From: Hippasteria phrygiana
Lineage: Eukaryota; Echinodermata; Asteroidea; Valvatida; Goniasteridae
Reading direction: 5' to 3'
Length of the DNA: 64,000 nucleotides
NCBI GenBank assembly: GCA_037893225.1
Contig: JAZGUH010000941.1
Coordinates: 1-64,000, forward strand
A program made the translations under genes and the position numbers. Below are positions 40,801 through 44,350 of the stretch, one piece after another; within the stretch, counting starts at the first letter, position 1; each line of letters begins with the position of its first letter. The notes below the pieces were generated by a model that was given only the letters and a program-made list of their open reading frames with translations, did no database searches and had not been told where the DNA came from.

Positions 40801-43552
40801 TGCCGCGCTCGCGTGCAGGCTGCCCGCGTTCTTTAATTTGAGTCGCGTGCGCATTTTGGCAAGTTGCAAACACCCTGTTGGTCGAAGCTGCATCGAGCGC
40901 GTGCGTAAAATACGCACGCGAGCGCCTCGCCACCGCAGTAAATGCTTCTAATTTTGGTCGCCGGATTCGTCTATAGGCAAGCTCGTTACCATGGGTACGA
41001 TCTTGCTGCGCCATGTTTTTCCTACCATGCCTTGCGCGATCTTGAAGGAACGCACGCGCCCATGGAGTTGAGGATGGTGTATAGGGCAATCATCGCGCGT
41101 GAAGTTAAAAGACTACATAGATTGCCGAGTGTAGTAAGTGTTTGAGTCGTTCAAAATACGGTTTTCCTCCTTAAATCCTCCGTTTGTAGGAGGAAATCCA
41201 TTAAACTGATTTTTCTAGCCAGAGCACGGACATTGCAGCTTTAACTTTATCTAATTTCTAAAAATACATACAAAAGACAGATACAAATTGGACAATTCTC
41301 CCTATGATTTTAAAATCCACGGTTCAAGAAGAACCATGCACCAGCTAAGGCCAATAAGCCATTTACGAGTTAAATTTGAATAACATCTGGTACACTGACG
41401 TGCTCAAAATGCTTTGCACATTTTAACTTTGAATTCTCCAGACCAAAGAGACTGTTGCTATATCACGTGATTCGGGGCAAGCCTTATGCTAGCAACCCCC
41501 AGCTCCGGAATGGTCTGGTGTCTTTGTGCCATTCTAACCCATTGTGAACAATGTATTGGTGCTAAGCGTCTCTTACGTAACTATGCTCTGGGTGGGCGCT
41601 AGTCAGAAGTCATAAACCCAGAATGCCAATTTTACGATACAACCTGGGAAGCGACATTGTGGGGATCACTCAATGAGGATACGACTTTTTAACTTACAAT
41701 TTGTCAAACAATCCACAAGGGAAATTGACTAGGTATAATTTGAATACATTTTCAACAATTTGAATACAACCTGGGAAGCAAAGGAAACGTCATTTGGCTT
41801 CAAGGTAGTATACAACATTTGCTTTTGCTGTAATTTTCAGAAATAAATTTATGTGTGATCCCTGGCTATACGGCATTCTGGGTTTATGACTTCTGACTAG
41901 CGCCCACCCGAACAAAGATACTGACAATTTGGGAAACCGCCAACATAGGGCAAGATAGCTCAGTTGGTAGAGCGCCGGTACGGTAACCCGCAGGTCGCAG
42001 GTTCGAATCCCACTCCTGGGTTTAATAGCGTTTACATCTATAAACGCGTCATGTGTTCACGGGTTTTACAGTGTTTGCTTGTGTAATTGCGTTTGATTCC
42101 AGTTCCTTATTGATGCAACCAATTCGACTTTTTGTGATATTAACGGTTTTGCCAATGGGAGTATCATCATTAACTATACTCTGGCAATCCTGCTGGCTGA
42201 GGAGAAGACTGCAACAGAAGTCGAAAATGACATCATTAGTGCCGCCATCAATTCGGATTCCGTGTGGATCAAAGAAGGCTCGGTCGTAGTAAGAGGTACG
42301 TGTTAATTTCAATAACGAACATTTCAGTTGATAAAAGATACAATGCCAATGAGTGTGATACCCTTACTTTCGATTTTTAAGTTGATTATGGAAATCTCAA
42401 CTAATTAACAAATGTACAGGTTTTGCTTCTGAGATATCTCAGTAACTGGTTTCCATGTAGTAGATGTTTCGGTTTTTTTTACATTTAATACTGAACCCAA
42501 CCAATCAATCTGTTGGTAACTCTGCCATTCAGTACATTTAATTGATTTATCATCTTCTTTTATAGAAATTCCAACAATTTTCTGCGAATTTTCCACCTGT
42601 ATGAACGGCGGTACATGTGCAGTCATGAACAACGATATAATTTGCACGTAAGTTAAAGCAATGTTTTACGAGATGTGATAATTAAGTCAAGTTCCCCCGA
42701 CAAAAGCAAATTGGGATGAAAGTATAAAAGAAGAAGAAAATGGAAAATCAATAACAGGGTGCCCCGGACTTGAATCGATCTTAAATCGATCACAGCTAGT
42801 ATGCGAGTCCCACAATCGATCACAGCAAATATGCAAGTCCCACATGTATTTAAAGATGTACTATCCGTGCTCCTTTAGAGTTTCACCCCGAAAAAATACT
42901 AATTTTGTATTTTTAAATTGCAATTTTTCTAGTAATGCAAAAGTTATTGAATGAGACTTTGAAAAAAGAAATTTCCACCCGAGTTCAGTTATCGAACAAT
43001 GGGAGTCTTTATAATTTTGGCCCCCCCCCCCCAAATTACTCTTGTAAAGAACCAATCTAATTAATAGTTTGTTGAATTTGATAATTACAGATGTGCTTCG
43101 GGATTCATGGGAGTCGATTGCAGTGAAGGTGAGATTGGGTGACGTTCACCATCTGTACCGTTTTTGTCTTTTCCTGGTTTTCGTTGTGGGTATTTTTAAC
43201 AGTCTTATACCAGACCTTATTGGACGACTTTTTAAGGGGCTTTTAGAGGTAAAACACTACCCCCATATGTGTCCCAGCTTTATTGCCATTGTCATGACTT
43301 ACAGTGTGATTTACATTTTTGAACGCAGCGATCACCACGCCATCTATCACCACGCCATCTACCGTAGTGACAACAGAAAGCAGTGGCGGTGGCTTAAGCA
43401 CCGGCGCTATTATCGGCATTACCGTCGGAGCTACGTTACTTCTGCTAATCATCATCATCATAATCGTCGTCGTGATCGGAAAATACAAGGGAGGTGCCAA
43501 AGTAGGCACATCACAGGATGAAATGCCCCTCCAAGAACGTGGAGAATCCTAG
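1823..43552 (+). CDS. Transmembrane-mucin-like receptor with SEA, mucin repeat and EGF modules (34 exons, 1,817 aa)
   Basis: This is a type I membrane protein traced by joining exons with AG/GT borders and matching phases; the joined length is 5,454 nt including the stop. Approximate residue layout: signal peptide 1-19; Thr/Ser-rich linker 20-74; SEA1 75-190; SEA2 191-302; mucin exon 303-734 (repeat array 316-700); fifteen EGF modules 735-1357; EGF-SEA-EGF cassette A 1358-1550; cassette B 1551-1743; Thr/Ser stalk 1744-1769; transmembrane helix about 1770-1794; cytoplasmic tail 1795-1817. The C-terminal EGF-SEA-EGF-TM order is that of MUC3/12/13/17-type mucins (family knowledge). I infer a cell-surface glycocalyx or adhesion role. 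Nearly all introns are phase 1, which allows symmetric exon duplication. Oddities are a missing AG acceptor at the 15th EGF exon, a decayed exon at 11229, and two segmental duplications. Exon borders are hand-called; no transcript was available. Confidence 0.85.
2201..2248 (+). CDS. Mucin-like receptor, exon 2: Thr/Ser-rich linker
   Basis: A 48-nt symmetric phase 1-1 exon between attgcag and gtaagat. It encodes [15 protein letters not shown] after a split valine codon. The density of Thr and Ser suggests O-glycosylation. It is copied without any change at 6819-6866 by the 4.6 kb tandem duplication. Confidence 0.7.
2494..5845. mobile_element. Foldback element with ~0.8-0.9 kb inverted arms
   Basis: The left arm (about 2494-3410) is the reverse complement of the right arm (about 4957-5845). 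Landmarks are GGCAGCCCAGAGCATTTTGG at the left edge against the same word inverted near 5840, and GATCCCAAGGAAGC near 3177 against its inverse near 5037. The arms contain short repeats of GATGGACTTTCGCGATCGGT type. The centre carries no transposase-like reading frame. It is a non-autonomous foldback or long-TIR DNA transposon; I cannot assign a superfamily. A second copy lies at about 7112-10375. Confidence 0.7.
4105..4400. mobile_element. hAT-like MITE with 8-bp target duplication (copy 1)
   Basis: The right end is GGCTACGCCACTG and the left end is a degraded CAATGGCGTATAACC. The 8-bp TGTGCGAC flanks it on both sides (4097-4104 and 4401-4408). The CAG-type ends and 8-bp duplication are those of the hAT superfamily. 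The body is mostly poly-C runs. It was inserted before the 4.6 kb duplication. Confidence 0.75.
6819..6866 (+). CDS. Mucin-like receptor, exon 3: exact duplicate of exon 2
   Basis: All 48 nt are identical to 2201-2248, with the same attgcag acceptor and gtaagat donor. Both exons are symmetric phase 1-1, so the message can include either, both or neither in frame. Whether both are used cannot be told from DNA. Confidence 0.65.
7112..10375. mobile_element. Foldback element, second copy
   Basis: The counterpart of 2494-5845 within unit 2 of the tandem duplication, with the same inverted-arm structure. It was copied by the segmental duplication, not by independent transposition, because the flanking sequence is shared as well. 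Confidence 0.7.
8696..9017. mobile_element. hAT-like MITE with 8-bp target duplication (copy 2)
   Basis: The same insertion as 4105-4400 in the duplicated unit, with both ends intact: CAGTGGCGTAGCC and GGCTACGCCACTG. It is flanked by TGTGCGAC at 8688-8695 and 9018-9025. It differs from copy 1 mainly in poly-C run lengths. Confidence 0.85.
11229..11264 (+). pseudogene. Decayed Thr/Ser-rich exon with lost splice donor
   Basis: After a good acceptor (cttcaacag) there are 36 nt reading [11 protein letters not shown] in the expected phase 1 register, the same style as the neighbouring linker exons. It should end ACAG|GT but reads ACAG|TT, so position 11265 is T where the donor G is expected. Skipping it keeps the reading frame. 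I read this as a former exon, or one disabled in this allele. Confidence 0.45.
11553..11875. mobile_element. Composite element with tRNA-like inverted ends, degraded
   Basis: A minus-strand tRNA-like remnant at 11585-11631, a body with GGTGGGCGCTAGTCAGAAG and a plus-strand tRNA-like sequence at about 11775-11846, followed by CTTTGTTCGCTTTGAAAAA. The layout is the same as at 873-1285. Confidence 0.6.
12176..12211 (+). CDS. Mucin-like receptor, exon 4: Thr-rich linker
   Basis: A 36-nt phase 1-1 exon from an aatag acceptor to a gtaaaa donor, encoding [11 protein letters not shown] after a split glycine codon. Its style and phase match the other linker exons. It is too short for an open-reading-frame scan and is called from phase and splice borders. 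Confidence 0.6.
12632..12664 (+). CDS. Mucin-like receptor, exon 5: short linker
   Basis: A 33-nt phase 1-1 exon preceded by a T-rich tract and an aag acceptor and followed by a strong gtgagt donor. It encodes [10 protein letters not shown] after a split glycine codon. It sits directly before the first SEA exon and joins it in phase. Confidence 0.6.
12989..14141 (+). CDS. Mucin-like receptor, SEA domain 1 (exons 12989-13116 and 13922-14141)
   Basis: Two exons joined in phase 0 form an extracellular module of about 116 residues. The first half reads [20 protein letters not shown] and onward to ICDL; the second half starts [11 protein letters not shown] and includes [11 protein letters not shown]. 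An alternating hydrophobic strand, a helix rich in acidic residues and a split by one phase 0 intron repeat in all four candidate SEA modules of this gene. At the place where cleaving SEA domains carry G|S and three aliphatic residues, this copy reads NGVTLVAEI, so autoproteolysis is not expected. N-glycosylation sequons NIT, NSS, NIS and NTT are present. Confidence 0.7.
14270..14390 (+). mobile_element. tRNA-like half of the composite element
   Basis: Plus-strand tRNA-like remnant (about 14311-14367) with GTTGGTAGAGCGGTATTCC and GGTCGCAGGTTCAAATTCC, followed by TTTGTTCACTTT. Only the right half of the composite is present. Confidence 0.5.
14613..16459 (+). CDS. Mucin-like receptor, SEA domain 2 (exons 14613-14740 and 16252-16459)
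   Basis: A close relative of SEA domain 1 with the same split: a 128-nt exon ending in phase 0, then a 208-nt exon ending in phase 1. Matching landmarks are [10 protein letters not shown] against [15 protein letters not shown] against RICDL, and [10 protein letters not shown] against [10 protein letters not shown]. It lacks a G|SVVV-type site, reading [11 protein letters not shown] there. The pair most likely arose by tandem duplication older than the other duplications here. The 1.5 kb intron between the halves holds a hAT-like MITE and a palindromic MITE. Confidence 0.7.
15149..15297. mobile_element. hAT-like MITE (150 bp)
   Basis: Ends CAGCGACGTAGC and GGCTACGCCGCTG with poly-C body; flanked by GTACATAC and GTACACTC, an imperfect 8-bp target duplication. 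It lies in the intron of SEA domain 2. Confidence 0.65.
15301..15490. mobile_element. Palindromic MITE, CACTCTAAAAA family
   Basis: Ends CACTCTAAAAA and TTTTTACAGTG. The body has repeated TTGGGTAAA and TTGGGCAA words in both orientations. It starts three bases after the right end of the hAT-like MITE at 15149-15297. The same family, inverted, lies at 57129-57329. Confidence 0.65.
16894..18189 (+). CDS. Mucin-like receptor, mucin (PTS) exon with 55 heptapeptide repeats
   Basis: One uninterrupted 1,296-nt phase 1-1 exon. After [13 protein letters not shown] it carries 55 tandem heptads of STTAAGD or RTTAAGD, then a unique tail rich in Ser/Thr/Pro ending APTTPA before a gtatgt donor. This is the expected heavily O-glycosylated rod of a mucin. 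About half the units have Arg instead of Ser at position 1, which lowers glycosylation density and adds a positive charge opposite the Asp. The other frames are also open through the array, but these are by-products of a 21-bp repeat without stop triplets. Confidence 0.85.
16932..18086 (+). repeat. 21-bp minisatellite, 55 copies, coding
   Basis: The unit is AGTACCACGGCGGCTGGTGAC with AGG (Arg) alternating for AGT (Ser) at the first codon. The span is 1,155 bp, exactly 55 units. From the 5' end the first-codon pattern is 10 S, 3 R, 3 S, 5 R, S, M, 6 R (the second of them RITAAGD), 2 S, 5 R, 2 S, 8 R, S, 3 R, 5 S, the last being STTVAGV. Codon use inside the units is almost invariant, indicating recent expansion or homogenisation and probable length polymorphism. 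Confidence 0.95.
18250..18290 (+). repeat. 19-bp tandem duplication
   Basis: ATGCCTTAAAAATACAGGG occurs twice in a row just after the mucin exon. No function is evident. Confidence 0.7.
18586..18651. repeat. Short inverted repeat
   Basis: TCATAAGTTGACAAGCAGAT and ATCTGCTTGTCAACTTATGA are exact 20-bp inverted copies about 25 bp apart, just upstream of EGF exon 1. It could be a small MITE or an intronic hairpin. Confidence 0.6.
18774..18902 (+). CDS. Mucin-like receptor, EGF module 1
   Basis: A 129-nt phase 1-1 exon starting [15 protein letters not shown] and ending PLLCE. The six Cys and the leading VDEC are those of a calcium-binding EGF module. The join to the mucin exon (C plus CT gives Pro) is in frame. 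Confidence 0.85.
19976..20098 (+). CDS. Mucin-like receptor, EGF module 2 (calcium-binding)
   Basis: A 123-nt phase 1-1 exon beginning [17 protein letters not shown]. It contains [12 protein letters not shown], the C-x-N-x4-Y-x-C-x-C pattern known for Asn/Asp beta-hydroxylation in calcium-binding EGF modules. The intron after it begins with a small palindromic MITE. Confidence 0.9.
20101..20215. mobile_element. Small palindromic MITE (CCGTATTTTTACG words)
   Basis: Starts ACACTGTAAAATA right at the donor of EGF exon 2 and contains inverted words such as CCGTATTTTTACG. It is probably related in termini to the CACTGTAAAAA MITEs. The donor GT itself is adjacent to the element. Confidence 0.4.
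20581..20826 (+). CDS. Mucin-like receptor, EGF modules 3 and 4 in one exon
   Basis: A 246-nt phase 1-1 exon encoding two consecutive calcium-binding EGF modules, starting [13 protein letters not shown] and [12 protein letters not shown]. Both contain the hydroxylation-type core ([24 protein letters not shown]). The missing intron between them suggests intron loss or an original double module. Confidence 0.92.
21163..21332. mobile_element. hAT-like MITE (170 bp)
   Basis: Ends CAGTAGCGTATCCAGC and GCTGGATACGCCACTG, flanked by GATATGAC and GATGTGAC, an imperfect 8-bp target duplication. It has a poly-C run near the right end and lies in an EGF intron. Confidence 0.65.
21787..21915 (+). CDS. 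Mucin-like receptor, EGF module 5 (calcium-binding)
   Basis: A 129-nt phase 1-1 exon starting [15 protein letters not shown] with core [12 protein letters not shown] and ending DACV before gtaaga. Six Cys and the DIDEC start support calcium binding. Confidence 0.9.
22228..22347 (+). CDS. Mucin-like receptor, EGF module 6 (calcium-binding)
   Basis: A 120-nt phase 1-1 exon after a tttgaag acceptor, starting [15 protein letters not shown] with core [12 protein letters not shown]. It has full six-Cys spacing. Confidence 0.88.
22536..22995 (+). repeat. Dispersed repeat family (CAGGATGATTGAGA), copy 1
   Basis: Contains TTGCAATTTTCAGAAAT at the left and CAGGATGATTGAGA, AAGGTATTTCGTAATAATTC and TTGGAGGAATACCAATCGTG at the right. 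Other copies lie at about 32085-32500, 38490-38915 and, inverted, 44583-44760. A GC-rich palindrome sits inside this copy. Confidence 0.6.
22697..22813. repeat. GC-rich palindrome
   Basis: TAGCCTTTAGTCAAGGCGCG at the left is mirrored by CGCGCCTTGACTATAAAGGC at the right. Inside are inverted GCGCCCCG and CGGGGCGC words. It can form a stem of about 30 bp with few mismatches and lies in an EGF intron. Confidence 0.6.
23268..23390 (+). CDS. Mucin-like receptor, EGF module 7 (calcium-binding)
   Basis: A 123-nt phase 1-1 exon starting [16 protein letters not shown] with core [12 protein letters not shown]. Its Cys spacing (GCSQIC) is of the LDLR/fibrillin subtype, unlike most neighbours. Confidence 0.88.
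23903..24031 (+). CDS. Mucin-like receptor, EGF module 8 (probably not calcium-binding)
   Basis: A 129-nt phase 1-1 exon after a cggtatag acceptor, reading [17 protein letters not shown] and ending [14 protein letters not shown]. It has six Cys but lacks the D-x-D/N-E calcium-binding start, and the hydroxylation core is absent ([14 protein letters not shown]), so it is a divergent module. Confidence 0.75.
25047..25624. mobile_element. Poly-C interspersed repeat with a nested hAT-like MITE
   Basis: The outer repeat runs from GGGCGGCGATCCCGG to ACGAGAAATCGCCGCCGCTG and matches 49806-50101. Between about 25087 and 25361 an inner element with ends CGCGGATCCAGG and CCTGGATCCGCC interrupts it; the other copy lacks this insert. 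Long C runs occur at about 25236-25260 and 25404-25419. Confidence 0.65.
25752..25880 (+). CDS. Mucin-like receptor, EGF module 9 (calcium-binding)
   Basis: A 129-nt phase 1-1 exon starting [17 protein letters not shown] with core [12 protein letters not shown]. The large upstream intron holds a transposon with a second one nested inside it. Confidence 0.9.
26257..26382 (+). CDS. Mucin-like receptor, EGF module 10 (calcium-binding)
   Basis: A 126-nt phase 1-1 exon starting [13 protein letters not shown] with core [12 protein letters not shown]. The donor follows an A (GCA A|gtaaga), so the split codon at the join to module 11 begins with A rather than G. Confidence 0.9.
26990..27144. mobile_element. 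Palindromic MITE rich in TTGGTT/AACCAA
   Basis: A near-perfect inverted repeat centred on CCAACCAATTGGATTGG near 27070, with ends ACGCTCTAAAAA and TTTTTAGAGTGT. The ends resemble the CACTCTAAAAA family but the interior is a different word set. Confidence 0.6.
27325..27447 (+). CDS. Mucin-like receptor, EGF module 11 (calcium-binding)
   Basis: A 123-nt phase 1-1 exon. It starts with a split codon (A plus AT gives Asn) and then reads [15 protein letters not shown], with core [13 protein letters not shown] palindromic MITE lies about 180 bp upstream in the intron. Confidence 0.9.
27819..27938 (+). CDS. Mucin-like receptor, EGF module 12 (calcium-binding)
   Basis: A 120-nt phase 1-1 exon starting [17 protein letters not shown] with core [12 protein letters not shown]. 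It is followed within 40 bp of the donor by a G/C-run repeat that does not touch the splice site. Confidence 0.9.
29058..29600 (-). mobile_element. 5'-truncated LINE fragment (reverse-transcriptase C-terminus)
   Basis: The minus-strand frame 29578-29261 contains [37 protein letters not shown] and a C-terminal [13 protein letters not shown]. Order and spacing look like the extreme C-terminus of non-LTR retrotransposon polymerases (family knowledge, CR1/jockey-like). Its minus-strand 3' end runs into an AAAT-type tail at about 29105-29058. It is non-functional because nearly all of the polymerase is missing. Confidence 0.7.
29260..29578 (-). pseudogene. LINE polymerase C-terminal remnant
   Basis: An open stretch of about 105 codons on the minus strand inside the LINE fragment, lacking endonuclease and catalytic reverse-transcriptase motifs. 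It lies in an EGF intron, antisense to the host gene. Confidence 0.6.
29908..29943 (+). repeat. (CCCA)n microsatellite
   Basis: About eight CCCA tetramers in a row, ending about 55 bp before the exon for EGF modules 13 and 14. Length variation could bring it near the branch-site region. Confidence 0.85.
29998..30246 (+). CDS. Mucin-like receptor, EGF modules 13 and 14 in one exon
   Basis: A 249-nt phase 1-1 exon encoding two calcium-binding EGF modules that start [15 protein letters not shown] and [12 protein letters not shown], with cores [12 protein letters not shown] and [17 protein letters not shown] microsatellite ends about 55 bp before the acceptor. Confidence 0.92.
30591..30713 (+). 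CDS. Mucin-like receptor, EGF module 15 with missing splice acceptor
   Basis: The 123 nt are an intact calcium-binding EGF exon ([17 protein letters not shown], core [12 protein letters not shown]) with a good gtatgt donor. The two bases before it are AT rather than AG (30589-30590) after a clear pyrimidine tract. One G-to-T change explains it. No other upstream AG that I checked is in phase. Since the exon is symmetric, skipping it would shorten the protein by 41 residues without a frameshift. It could also be a sequencing error or a rare non-AG acceptor. Confidence 0.6.
31158..31298 (+). CDS. Mucin-like receptor, cassette A: EGF-like module before SEA
   Basis: A 141-nt phase 1-1 exon reading [18 protein letters not shown] and ending [11 protein letters not shown]. 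It has six Cys but short, unusual spacing (CENC), so it is a divergent EGF. It precedes a cleavable SEA domain, as in MUC3/12/13/17-type mucins. It is repeated at 37627-37767 with three amino-acid changes. Confidence 0.8.
32085..32500 (+). repeat. Dispersed repeat family (CAGGATGATTGAGA), copy 2
   Basis: The same family in the SEA intron of cassette A; its counterpart in cassette B is at about 38490-38915. A short inverted word GATTGTCGGCCGGCAATC occurs in its centre. Confidence 0.6.
32646..36424 (+). CDS. Mucin-like receptor, cassette A: SEA domain 3 (exons 32646-32770 and 36232-36424)
   Basis: Two exons joined in phase 0, as in SEA domains 1 and 2. The first reads [20 protein letters not shown] and ends VSACN; the second starts [15 protein letters not shown]. 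It carries [12 protein letters not shown]: Gly-Ser followed by three aliphatic residues is the known self-cleavage consensus of SEA domains (G|SVVV in MUC1). Codons for G-S-I-I-I are at 36286-36300. I infer the precursor cleaves here and the halves stay associated. The 3.5 kb intron holds a pogo-like MITE, a SINE and a composite tRNA-like element. Confidence 0.82.
33118..34043. mobile_element. pogo/Tigger-like MITE, copy A
   Basis: Ends CAGTGGAACGCCGCTGTGAC and GTTATAGCGGCGTTCCACTG, with TA on the left and CA on the right. CAGTGGAAC ends and a TA target duplication are typical of Tc1/mariner pogo-type elements. It has no transposase frame and is interrupted by the SINE at 33440-33715. It is shared with copy B, so it predates the duplication. 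Confidence 0.65.
33440..33715 (+). mobile_element. tRNA-derived SINE with (AATA)n tail
   Basis: The head has an A-box-like TGGTGTAGTGGT and a B box GGTTCGAATCC. It is followed by a body with GGTTTTCCTCCCACGTCTAAA and a tail of AATAAATAAATAAATAAA type. The corresponding site in copy B (near 39890) is empty, so it inserted after the cassette duplication. The reading frames across it are not genes. Confidence 0.8.
35860..36100. mobile_element. Composite tRNA-like element in cassette A intron
   Basis: Minus-strand 73-nt tRNA-like sequence at 35881-35953; folding by eye gives a 6 of 7 acceptor stem and anticodon position GGT (Thr-like), but T-stem and anticodon-stem mismatches. The body follows, and a truncated right end (AATCCCGCTCCTGCAAG) is present. 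The same block is inverted in cassette B at about 41838-42020. Confidence 0.6.
36688..37247 (+). CDS. Mucin-like receptor, cassette A: split EGF after SEA (exons 36688-36769 and 37210-37247)
   Basis: Two small exons joined in phase 2 encode one EGF module: [17 protein letters not shown] then VMNNDIICT, then [12 protein letters not shown]. Spacing is classic non-calcium EGF (CxxGGTC, CxxGFTGxxC). The second exon has only 38 nt and is called from phase and its taattacag acceptor. Confidence 0.8.
36885..36968 (+). repeat. Direct repeat of ~33 bp (two copies)
   Basis: AATCGATCACAGC followed by TATGCGAGTCCCACA occurs twice. The same pair exists in cassette B near 42775-42845. It is intronic with no evident role. 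Confidence 0.6.
37627..37767 (+). CDS. Mucin-like receptor, cassette B: EGF-like module before SEA
   Basis: A duplicate of 31158-31298, 141 nt, phase 1-1. It differs by three nucleotide changes, all amino-acid changing (Gly to Asp, Glu to Asp, Gly to Glu). Splice borders are unchanged. Confidence 0.8.
38490..38915 (+). repeat. Dispersed repeat family, copy 3 (cassette B)
   Basis: A duplicate of the copy at 32085-32500 carried by the cassette duplication, with small indels. Confidence 0.6.
39064..42295 (+). CDS. Mucin-like receptor, cassette B: SEA domain 4 (exons 39064-39188 and 42103-42295)
   Basis: A duplicate of SEA domain 3 and the membrane-proximal SEA. It keeps [12 protein letters not shown], with the G-S-I-I-I codons at 42157-42171, so self-cleavage is again expected. 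It has 14 amino-acid differences from copy A over about 105 residues, many altering charge (for example Lys to Glu, Asp to Asn, Gly to Trp, Asp to Gly), against two silent changes. The first exon has five nucleotide differences and no silent change. Confidence 0.82.
39532..40187. mobile_element. pogo/Tigger-like MITE, copy B
   Basis: Ends CAGTGGAACGCCGCTGTAAC and GTTATAGCGGCGTTCCACTG, flanked by TA at 39530-39531 and 40188-40189. The same insertion as copy A without the SINE. Confidence 0.7.
41838..42020 (+). mobile_element. Inverted counterpart of the tRNA-like element in cassette B intron
   Basis: Plus-strand tRNA-like sequence at about 41949-42020 sharing the distinctive GGTAACCCGCAGGTCGC with 35881-35953, so it is the same ancestral insertion in opposite orientation. 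It abuts TTTAATAGCGTTTACATC, which is also the right flank in copy A. Confidence 0.6.
42566..43128 (+). CDS. Mucin-like receptor, cassette B: split EGF after SEA (exons 42566-42647 and 43091-43128)
   Basis: A duplicate of 36688-37247 with the same 82-nt and 38-nt exons and phase 2 join. It has one silent change and one replacement (Thr to Met in [10 protein letters not shown]). It is the last folded module before the membrane stalk. Confidence 0.8.
43329..43552 (+). CDS. Mucin-like receptor, last exon: stalk, transmembrane helix and tail
   Basis: After a cgcag acceptor it encodes a Thr/Ser stalk with [15 protein letters not shown], a glycine-rich turn, a helix of about 25 residues with [16 protein letters not shown], then [18 protein letters not shown] and stop TAG. 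The basic residues after the helix fit a type I topology with the tail in the cytoplasm. The tail is only 23 residues with no obvious signalling domain. Cassette B joins in phase (G plus CG gives Ala). Confidence 0.88.
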
Positions 43553-44350
43553 TAGTAGCCACGTTAGAGGGGAACGAAGTTCAGGACTGTCCGCTGGTAC
43601 ACGGCAACTTGTACATTAAATACTGTCTTAAGCCAGCGGACAGCAGCGAACATCCAGGGGATTTGCCCTGATTCACGCACCTGCCAATCAAAACTCATGA
43701 ATAATGCGTTTTTACAGTTTTACGTCCCGACGGATTTGTGGCCATGCATTGAATGTAACAGTCTTGAATTTCATTCAGACAAAAAAAAACATAAACATCA
43801 TAAAATATAACAATAAGATACAAAATTATTACCTGATTCGTGAAAATGCATTATTTCGAAAAAAGTTGCGCGTTGGACAGTAAACTGTATAAACTTGGTT
43901 TAAACATTCGCTATACTCTTTCCCCTATAAACCGTACTAGAAATAAAGTACAGGTAACTTAACAAATTACTGATGAGCTGACTGTCAAAGAGGACATGCG
44001 ACTGATTTTGACAATTTCGTGCCAAATTGATCAAAGTTGTAGCCTTTGTGCAGTACAAATACTGCCTCGTGTAAGACTAAAGTGATGTGTGTGTGCTTGA
44101 TTCTTGGCACTGTCTTTTAGGTGAGCCAGAACTGTAAACTTACATAGTTGTAAATTCTCCGTAATAATACTATAACTCTTTACTTGAGCGTTGAAACCAA
44201 TTGGTACAAAATGATTATTCCTTTAAATCAAATTTTTACCAGTTGGCATTAATGTATACGTAAAAAGACCATGTATTCAAAATTGTGAGCCACTTTTTGT
44301 ATAAGAAATCTAAATATTTCCATATAATAATAAACTGACAATATCTCGAT
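43553..44350 (+). other. Probable 3' UTR of the mucin-like receptor gene
   Basis: This is AT-rich sequence after the TAG with no coding signal. A canonical AATAAA lies at 44329-44334, about 780 nt after the stop, and is the best polyadenylation candidate I see. Several shorter AT-rich near-matches occur earlier, so the true end is uncertain. Confidence 0.5.

Larger units (their letters stand above)
37588..43161 (+). repeat. Segmental duplication of the EGF-SEA-EGF cassette, copy B
   Basis: The second copy, starting about 300 bp after copy A ends. It has its own insert at about 40770-41090 (GC-richer, CGCGCTCGCGTGC) and rearranged SINE-related fragments at 41590-42020. The exons remain intact and in phase. 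Confidence 0.9.

Noticed and set aside
43243..43509. Antisense and alternative frames over the transmembrane exon (His/Arg-rich)
   Set aside because: Shadows of the Ile/Val-rich helix codons; the TM frame joins the preceding exon in phase.
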